From Myotis daubentonii (taxonomy: Eukaryota; Chordata; Mammalia; Chiroptera; Vespertilionidae): DNA of 64,000 nucleotides. Made by a program: the position numbers and the translations under genes. The notes under the pieces are model-generated. The model saw nothing but the letters and a program-made list of their open reading frames with translations. It was not told where the DNA came from and searched no databases. Below, piece by piece: positions 57,101 to 64,000 of this stretch. How positions within the stretch are numbered: position 1 is the first letter of the stretch; each line of letters opens with the position of its first letter. The stretch spans positions 53,349,205-53,413,204 of the forward strand of contig NC_081846.1 in assembly GCF_963259705.1 (NCBI RefSeq), given 5' to 3'.

Positions 57101-58366
57101 TAGATTTCTTGAAAATCATGAATGATAGGGACTTAATAGGTAGTGATGATTAATTATAATTACATAGCTCTCCTCTGATATTTGGCTTTTGGTACATAGA
57201 GGATAGATGTTTTTTAAAAAAATGATAATAAGACTTCTTTAAATTTATATTTAGTATTCATATAACATGCATTCTGGTAGCATTCATTACCAGAGTACCA
57301 ATGGGATAACTCAAGATTCCCAGGGCCACTGGCAAGGAGCCAAAGCTATTACAGTCTCATTTGTGAATAAATTAGAAAGAGCTCAAGCTCAGTCTTTTAC
57401 ACATAAGGATTTACTAAATGTATCTGGTGCTCTATTCCTATTCAGTAATTTCCAGAGTCTGTCAGAGAATAAATTCATGAGAATCATTTAGACACTTGTT
57501 AGGAATATGTCTCTCATGTTCTCCACTGATCTACTAAAGGGAAAGGACTGAAATCCATACTTTAACATGTTCTCCTGATGATAATTATCATTATTCTGAT
57601 TTTGGTACAAGTTACTATCCCAAATCAAAACCACATAGATCCAGACAGAAAAGGAAACTAGTACCATCTAGTTGATGAGAGATCAAGTCCTTTAAATCAG
57701 GACTTGTAGACTCGTGTCTACAGGGCCCACACAAGTAAAGTAAATGAAAAAAAAAATTGCCAAGTAGGAATTAAGAGGAGCTCTAGAGAACATGCTCTAT
57801 GGAAAGCACACAACCTTTAATTAGCTGTGAGCAGGGCAAGTTTCCTAGGGTGGTCATGTACTTTGTAAAAAGAAGATGAACATGGGATTCTTATGTAAAA
57901 CCTCCAATTTGTAGGAGTTGGAACAAAATCAATGTGAGCTAAATTAAACACATTCGTGGCTTCAAGTTTGTATTCTCTGTTTTTGACCCAATTCTTATTC
58001 ATGCCCTCTATACTACACTCAGCTCCACTGCATTTTTCAGTCTAATGTTTTAATCAAGAGATGATCCTAAATTTCATTGTAGGCATAGGATGGTCATTTC
58101 ATCTTTTCTGTTGTCCTCTCCTTTCTAATTATTATAAAATTTGTTGAAACCTTGTCTCTTCCATAAAGTATTTTGAACTTTATTCTCCAAACATCTGCAA
58201 ATGTTTACATTCCCAAACTTTTGCAACTCCATTTATTTAACAAATATTATTATAGGTATTATTCATCTGTTCATGGTAATATCTGTTAGTGCTTTAGTTT
58301 AAGTAAGTGGATATAAATAATACTTCTAATAATATTTTTTGTTAATGACCAAATATATTATATACA
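57101..58366. other. Unclassified stretch
   Basis: The frames 57267-57491 and 57817-58002 have no domain. Older repeats may be present near 57960-58260 but were not identifiable. Confidence 0.4.
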
Positions 58367-58367
58367 A

Positions 58368-58774
58368 CTAGAGGCCCGGTGCAGGAAATTCATGACTTGC
58401 TGGCTTAGGCCCAATCAGGGGATTGGGGGATTGGGCCTAAGCCAGCAGGTGGATATCCCTCTCACAGTCCAGGATCCCTTGTTCCTTACTGCCTGCCTGC
58501 TTGCTGCTCCTTTCCACTTGGCTCGCTGCATCTGGTGGGGAGGGACCGTGGGAGGGTTCCATGGAGTGTCTGGCCCATCTCACTCAGTCCCAATTGTCCA
58601 TATCCCAGCAGCAAGCTAACCTACTGCTCGGGACATCTGATCCCTGGTGGTCAGTGCATGTCATAGCGTGCGGTTGGGTGGCCTTAGCATATCATTAGCA
58701 TATTACACTTTGATTGGTTGAACGGCCAAATGGACGACCAAACACTTAGCATATTAGTCTTTTATTATATAGGA
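58368..58774 (-). mobile_element. HeliBat Helitron with internal hairpin
   Basis: A|CTAG at the left with 'aggcccggtgcaggaaattc' 'atga' and 'tagtcttttattatatagga' before T at the right. The interior carries 22-bp inverted arms (58395-58416 and 58429-58450, one mismatch, 12-base loop). It shares the 'ctggtggtcagtgcatgtca' body motif with other HeliBats. The frames 58392-58698 are incidental. Confidence 0.9.
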
Positions 58775-59705
58775 TTAGCCTTCACATATAAATTTAAACA
58801 TCGTAACCCTAATGTGTAATCATTATTGAGTGCCTTTCACTTGTTTAACATTACCCTGATTAAAAGCAAATACTGTGAACATCTATGTTCATTCTAAAGC
58901 AAGAGTTAGACTTTTAAAAGTAAATTAATAAAAATGACCTTTTCCAATTAAAAAAGTAGAAAAGACAGCTTTTCTAGAAGGTGTTCTTATGTGCTTGGAT
59001 CCTAAGGCAGCTTGAGAGCAAGCCTATGGGGAAGGTGGCAAGTGAATAGAAAACCAGAAACTTTTCATAAAATAAACACTACACCTTATGCTAAAAAGGA
59101 GTATGAATAATTGGCCAAAAGTATTAGTCAACAGGACAGATATGTTTTTGTTTGTTTTTTGCTTGTGTTTTTGGTCTTAATGAATGGTGGAATGATGATT
59201 CAAGATAATAGGGAGATACCTCCCTTCCCCCTGAAAAATAAGGAAGAAAAATAAAAGCATATTTCCCTGAGAGAAGATCCACAATAGGAGTGCGAGGACT
59301 GAAGGCAAGCGTCAATGCTCTTCACTTACTTGAATTAGTCATCTAAAGAAACTTGGGGATTTATCATAACCTGGAATGCATCCAAATGCCACTATTTCTG
59401 AATATATGACATATCACCAGGACTCATATCATTGTAAAATGATATGACTCGATTAATTTGAGTGAAGATAAAAGTTATCTAAATTTTATGTCCTATAATA
59501 AGCATCACATATATGACACATTAGTGAAATTTATAGTGGGTGATGATTTATTGAATGTTAGCTATGATAAAGGTTTTATATGAGATAATGAAGAAAGAAT
59601 AAAAGTAAACACAAGAGATCATCTCCACTCTAGAAGAGTTTAAACTAAAAAAATACAAATAAAGTACAGGAATACAGATGCTTCAGAACAAGGTAATATT
59701 CTGAA
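58775..59705. other. Unclassified AT-rich sequence
   Basis: The minus frame 59124-59315 is unsupported. No repeat was assigned. Confidence 0.4.
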
Positions 59706-59720
59706 TGAATTGTGCATTTA

Positions 59721-59961
59721 AAAAAATTTGTTAATTTTCAACCAAGGATATTTTTTCATTGATTTTTTAGAGAGATTGGAAGGGAGGGGGAGAGGCACAG
59801 AGAGAGAAACACTGGTGTGTGACAGACACATTGATTGATTGCCTCCAGCACTCACTGGGATTGAGCCTGCAACCAAAGTATGTGCCCTTAACTAGAATCA
59901 AACCCAGGACCCTTCAGTCTGCAAGCCCATGCTCAATCAGCTGAGCTGAACCAGTTAGGGC
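59721..59961 (-). mobile_element. Ves SINE, longer-tail variant
   Basis: Antisense head 'gctgaaccagttagggc' and B-box complement 'gaatcaaacc'. The tail side keeps a 'ccaaggatatttttt' extension not seen in the other copies. Flanks 'tgaattgtgcattta' (59706-59720) and 'tgaattgtacattt' (from 59962) are a duplication with one difference. Confidence 0.9.
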
Positions 59962-60095
59962 TGAATTGTACATTTTAATGAGAACACTCAGTGGACCAAG
60001 AGTGTTGAAGAAGTCAAATATTCAGAGTATAGTGGCAATAGGTAGGGTAATTAAGTAAGGCGTTTTAATTTGTCAGCACTGCTAAGTAACTTTGA

Positions 60096-60165
60096 GTCTT
60101 CTGATTTATTCATTCAACAAACACTTGTTAAGTGCTTCTCTGCAGTTTTATTATAAGGTAACACA
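60096..60165 (-). repeat. L2 3' tip, antisense
   Basis: 'tttattcattcaacaaacac' 'ttgttaagtgctt' is the antisense L2 end. Confidence 0.55.
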
Positions 60166-60520
60166 TTCTTGTGGCTCAAAAATATATATATAAAGAAGTT
60201 TCTCTACTGTCTTATCCCATTTTTTTTCCAAAAAATGATGGTTTTTATTTATTTATTTCTTATCCTTCTAGTTTATTTAACCCCATAATATACAAAAGAT
60301 AGCACATTATATATACCGGTCTTCATCTTACTCCCAGTAGTATAAATGCTCCCTATAAAACTGAATAGCATTCTAGTGTGTGACTGCACTATTATTTAGA
60401 CCATCCCCTATAGATGGATGCAAGTTATACTCAATCATTTTGCTCATATCAACATATTCATGCAGTAATAATCTTGTAGATGAGTCTTTGTTCATAGGCC
60501 TTAATTTTTTTTCTCACCGA
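60166..60520 (-). repeat. Old L1 3' region, antisense
   Basis: 'ttgtggctcaaaaatatata', 'ataaaactgaatagcattct', 'tatttagaccatcccctata', 'gatggatgcaagttatac' and 'ctcatatcaacatattcatg' 'cagtaataatcttgtag' follow antisense L1M ('ccagtcccctattgatggac', 'caatgctgcaatgaataacc'). The frame 60380-60562 is inside it. Confidence 0.6.
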
Positions 60521-61277
60521 ACTCTTTCAATAAATTCTTACACTGTAATAATAATTATGTAAATCCTTATGGATTCAAGAGATAGAGGATTGTGAATGAT
60601 GGTTTGGAGCATAAAGTAGGAAAGAGAGAAAGAAGAGGTGATGTGGGAAGGAGGTGATAAAAGTGGACAGGCCCTGCTCTGAATGCTGCCTATTATTAGA
60701 ATGTTATTTCTCTTTCCACAGGAGCTGTAACTCTAAAAGTAAACTGGCTCATTATTATCAGATTGTGAAAACTAAACTCTTGCTGTGGTTGTCTATAAAA
60801 TATAGAGAAAAATAAAAAAAATGAACAACATAAATTCAGGAGAGTTATTAATTGCTTAAGAAATCCTAAGCACTATTTTAAGATATATATGAATGATATA
60901 TAAAAAGATAGCTATGGATTATACATATACTTATATATAATGAACATATTATATATACTTCTAAACTTGATATATTGATGTTGTTGGTAACATCTAATGT
61001 AAATCACAGAATGAATTATCTTCCATTTCCTTTGAAGCAATTTTAAGGGACTCTAATGCAACTAATCTTAAGAGAGAGATGAAGTTCTTTGGCTATCTAT
61101 ACCTCACACTGTAATTTTTTTCCTCCTAACAACCATCTTTTTTACCCTAATTTTTTATTGGCACTAAGTTGTGGGTCACCACAGTCAAAATGTTAACAGA
61201 ATTATGTCATGTGCCATGGAGTTTTATCATGTTAAACATTTCAAAACTTGATTACTTATAGGAAAATTAAAGGTATT

Positions 61278-61279
<2 letters not shown>
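60521..61279. other. Unclassified AT-rich sequence
   Basis: Nothing recognised. Confidence 0.4.

Positions 61280-61330
<51 letters not shown>
61280..61330. repeat. (AC)n microsatellite
   Basis: About 25 uninterrupted AC units. The Val/Cys-repeat frame 61227-61427 (minus) is its translation. Confidence 0.95.
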
Positions 61331-61331
<1 letters not shown>

Positions 61332-62155
61332 AAAGCCCAAGTTCTTCCCAAGCTCACACAGCTTGCAAGGAACTCCAACAGAGAAACACCAGTAAAATGA
61401 AAATTCCTGGAGCCTGAGCACACCCAAACAAAACTAATTGGCAGCCTTCACAGAGAATTTGTCAGTTACTCAAGTTCTATATACTATATTTTCGATTAGC
61501 TTTTTAAACACAGGCATCATCTGACATTGGAATTGGTCTCAAAATTGAATAACATTAGTTTGATACTTTATAAAAGTTTTTGTTTAACATGCACTTTTTT
61601 AAAAAACATATTCATTACATATTCCTTCATTACCTTTTAATAGAACTGCTGTTTAAATATATACTTTGGATCCCGTTCCTTTTGCAAATGATATCATGTT
61701 CATTATGTTTTAATTCATAGCTCATTTAGTAAATTGATCTATTAAAAATGTCTCTATCTCAATATAAAATATTTTAAAGCCTTTTTCTGCAATGTGGGCG
61801 ACATACACTTGAAAACTTGTAAGATCCTTTGCTAATTGAAAAATTATTAATGCTGCTGCTTCAGAAGATCTCAAACAACTTTCAAATTATCTGGTTTTTA
61901 AATCCTGTGTGCCTGTGAGGAATCAATATTATTTGGAAGAATATGTGACTTCTGAAAGCTCAGAGTCACTGGTGGAGCTCAAAATAGAACCAATGAATCT
62001 TGACTCTCAATTTGTATTTCTAGCGAACCACATTAACTGGACAATTTTCTTTCATCTGTGTATTATTAATAACATAATATCCTGTGACACAACAGACTAA
62101 TAGGCTCTTTGGAGAATTACCTTAGAATTATGTGGTACACGTTTTTAAAGAACAT
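61331..62155. other. Unclassified AT-rich sequence
   Basis: The frame 61909-62100 has no domain. No repeat was assigned. Confidence 0.4.
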
Positions 62156-62172
62156 GGTGTGTGTGTGTGTGC

Positions 62173-62217
<45 letters not shown>
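62156..62217. repeat. (GT)n microsatellite with GCGC interruption
   Basis: About 31 units with one 'gcgc' break; a Z-DNA candidate like the one at 8114. Confidence 0.95.
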
Positions 62218-62219
<2 letters not shown>

Positions 62220-62346
62220 GTGCAGAAGAGCGGAAGATACCTATATCTCCTGAAGTGTCATATAAGTAGGTAACTGCTGGGTATTTTGATGAGGGTTTTC
62301 ATTACCAATAATCTTAGTCTTATAAATAGGTATGGGCCACTTAGAT

Positions 62347-62383
62347 AATACATAATATTATGTATTATTGTATGTACAATAAT
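62347..62383. repeat. Two overlapping perfect hairpins
   Basis: The 20-bp palindrome 'aatacataatattatgtatt' (62347-62366) overlaps a second inverted repeat with 9-bp arms 'attattgta'/'tacaataat' (62364-62383). AT-only arms; possibly chance, possibly a miniature-element remnant. Confidence 0.8.
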
Positions 62384-62808
62384 ACATCTTAAATTTACAA
62401 AGTAATTTTTTCAAGAAATGCCAGTTTTCTCATACCCAGATACCTCACCAAAAGGGAGGTATTCAGGATTTTCAATCCTATCTTTATTTTACATTTGGGA
62501 AAACTGAGGTCAGTGTCAAATAAGCTACTGCCTCTGGATCCAAAGAAAATTAGTATTAGAAAGAACCTTGAATCCACACTGTTCAACTTCAAATCAAAAT
62601 ACAAAAATATGGATTGTGGTTAATCTTACTATTGTTAGTGATTAAAATATCATAATGGCTTCACTATTATTTCACTACACTTTAAATTCTCCCCTTCCTT
62701 AATGGCAATGATAATGTGTTTTAGGGTGTTCATGTTATTTCTCTATTTCTAATTTATTTTATACCTTAAATTCAGGTTTCCCTCAATGGTCAGTCTCTCC
62801 TTGAACTT
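62384..62808. other. Unclassified sequence
   Basis: Nothing recognised; the minus frame 62395-62604 has no domain that I can name. Confidence 0.4.
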
Positions 62809-62812
62809 TCCT

Positions 62813-62883
<71 letters not shown>

Positions 62884-62891
62884 CTTTCTTT
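62809..62891. repeat. (CTTT)n microsatellite
   Basis: About twenty tetranucleotide units, nearly pure. Confidence 0.95.
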
Positions 62892-63076
62892 TGTCATAAA
62901 CTTGCATTGCTACATGTATTGCTTATATGAAGCTCATGCTAACATGTATAGCACTAACTTAACCTTACTCCTGAGGTTTATTTTCTTTCTCATCATTGTT
63001 TCCTTGGGTTTGCATTAGAAGCTCAAATTCAACATGCTCAAAGCCCTCCTTAACTTTTTACATTTGAGAGTATCAG

Positions 63077-63291
63077 CCTCACCCAGCTGGTGTGGCTCAG
63101 TGGTTGAGCATCAACCTATGAACCAGAAGGTCACAGTTCCATTCCCAATGAGGGCACATGCCCAGGTTGCGGGTTCGATCCCCAGTGGGGTCATGCAGGA
63201 GGAGGTCAATCAATGATTATCTCTCATCATTGAAGTTTCTATCTCTCTCCTTATCCCTTCCTCTCTGAAATCAATAAAAATTAAATAAAAA
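63077..63291 (+). mobile_element. Ves-related SINE, 'ggttgagc' subfamily
   Basis: Head 'ccagctggtgtggctcagtg' 'gttgagcatcaacctatgaa', B-box region 'cagttccattcccaatgagg'. Flanks 'gagagtatcag' (63066-63076) and 'gaaagtatcag' differ at one base. Same older subfamily as 42199. Confidence 0.92.
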
Positions 63292-63303
63292 AGAAAGTAT
63301 CAG

Positions 63304-63707
63304 GTTCATATACTCAGTGATTCCATATGCCTAAATAGCCTTTTATTTTCCAGCATCAGTCCTTTTTTTTTAAATGCAGAGTAAGCCTCAGCCTATATAT
63401 ATTTGATCATTTTCAGCACCTGGAGCTCCTTCTACCAGATCTGAAGGAGTATAGCAGATAAAAAGCACTGTCAATTTCTCTCCTGCAGTAATATAGAAAT
63501 TGAGTCTGAATCAACAGCACAGAAATGAGAAATGTTCAACTTGGCAAAAGACTTGAACACAAAAGATTTCCAGGAATTTCAAATTTACCACTGACTTGAA
63601 TAGCCTCACAGAACTACTTTCCATTGGGAGACTAGTCGTCTTGCATTATGTCAACTGTTTTCCAGATTTTCTTAAAATTATATACTTATAGGTATTTTTT
63701 AGATTTT
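63304..63707. other. Unclassified sequence
   Basis: Nothing recognised before the L1 at the edge. Confidence 0.4.
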
Positions 63708-64000
63708 CTTTTTTATTGAATTTATTGAGGTTATATTGATCAATAAAATTATATCGGTTTTAAGTAAACAATTCTATAATACATCATCTGCACATTGCAT
63801 TGTGTGTTTGCCATTCAAAGTCTAGTTTCCTTCCATGACCGTTTTCCCCATTTACCTTCTTTCTCTGCCCCACTTCCATCTGGTTATCACCAATCTATTG
63901 CCTGTTCCTCTGAGTTTGCTTTTCTTTGCTTAATCCCTCCACTTTTTTCACCCCATGCCCCAGCCCATCCACCCCCTGATGGATATCAGTCTGTTCTCTG
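63708..64000 (-). repeat. Bat L1 3' end, antisense, cut by the window edge
   Basis: 'ttttttattgaatttattga' 'gg' is the reverse of the poly(A) signal and tail. It is followed by 'caataaaattatatcggttt', 'acaattctataatacatcat' 'ctgcacattgcattgtgtgt' and 'tccttccatgaccgttttcc', the antisense L1 3' UTR. The element continues beyond 64000. Confidence 0.8.

Noticed and set aside
61227..61427. Val/Cys repeat protein
   Set aside because: Translation of the AC microsatellite.

Overview
The window looks like nuclear DNA from a vesper bat (Vespertilionidae). The evidence is about twenty copies of the tRNA-derived Ves SINE, seven HeliBat-type Helitrons (CTAG 3' end after a short hairpin, inserted between A and T), a young hAT miniature element and bat-type L1 3' ends. 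Ancient repeats shared by mammals (MIR, L2, L3/CR1, MaLR LTRs, old L1) lie underneath. Genus cannot be set from what I can read.

I found no protein-coding gene, no complete exon set, no tRNA or rRNA gene and no CRISPR array. Open frames longer than 60 codons come from three sources: Ves copies read in either direction, GC-rich Helitron interiors that are open in several frames at once, and decayed L1 ORF2. The rest are chance frames in AT-rich DNA. The best description is an intergenic or deep-intronic gene desert.

Layout. 1-10.6 kb: AT-rich and nearly free of young transposons, with a GC-balanced unique block near 2.9-5.2 kb that could be conserved non-coding DNA. 10.6-13 kb: L3/CR1 relic, Ves, an L2 split by a hAT element, MIR, a Helitron, an antisense L1. 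14.3-16.6 kb: Ves, then a Tigger-like transposon containing a twin-primed (inverted) L1 whose tail holds a Ves. 18.2-24.1 kb: an old L1 ORF2 broken by a younger L1 and two Ves, followed by a mariner-type miniature element. 25-34 kb: Ves, MIR, a unique block, a Helitron, an MLT1 LTR, L2, another unique block. 36.7-44.7 kb: the densest part, with seven Ves, three Helitrons (two carrying GC-rich cargo) and MaLR-like LTRs. 45-52 kb: quiet, with MIRs, a Helitron and a 93-bp duplicated segment. 52.5-54.2 kb: a MIR split by an old LTR-like repeat that is itself split by a 799-bp solo LTR of class II type with a perfect 6-bp target duplication. 54-64 kb: L2, MIR, Ves, a Helitron with a long hairpin, four microsatellites and an antisense L1 entering the right edge.

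The elements do not act together as a system. What the window records is an order of insertions: MIR, L2 and L3 first, then MaLR and old L1, then bat L1, then Helitron, hAT, Ves and the class II LTR. Family names are assigned from memory of consensus sequences and were not checked with a repeat library.
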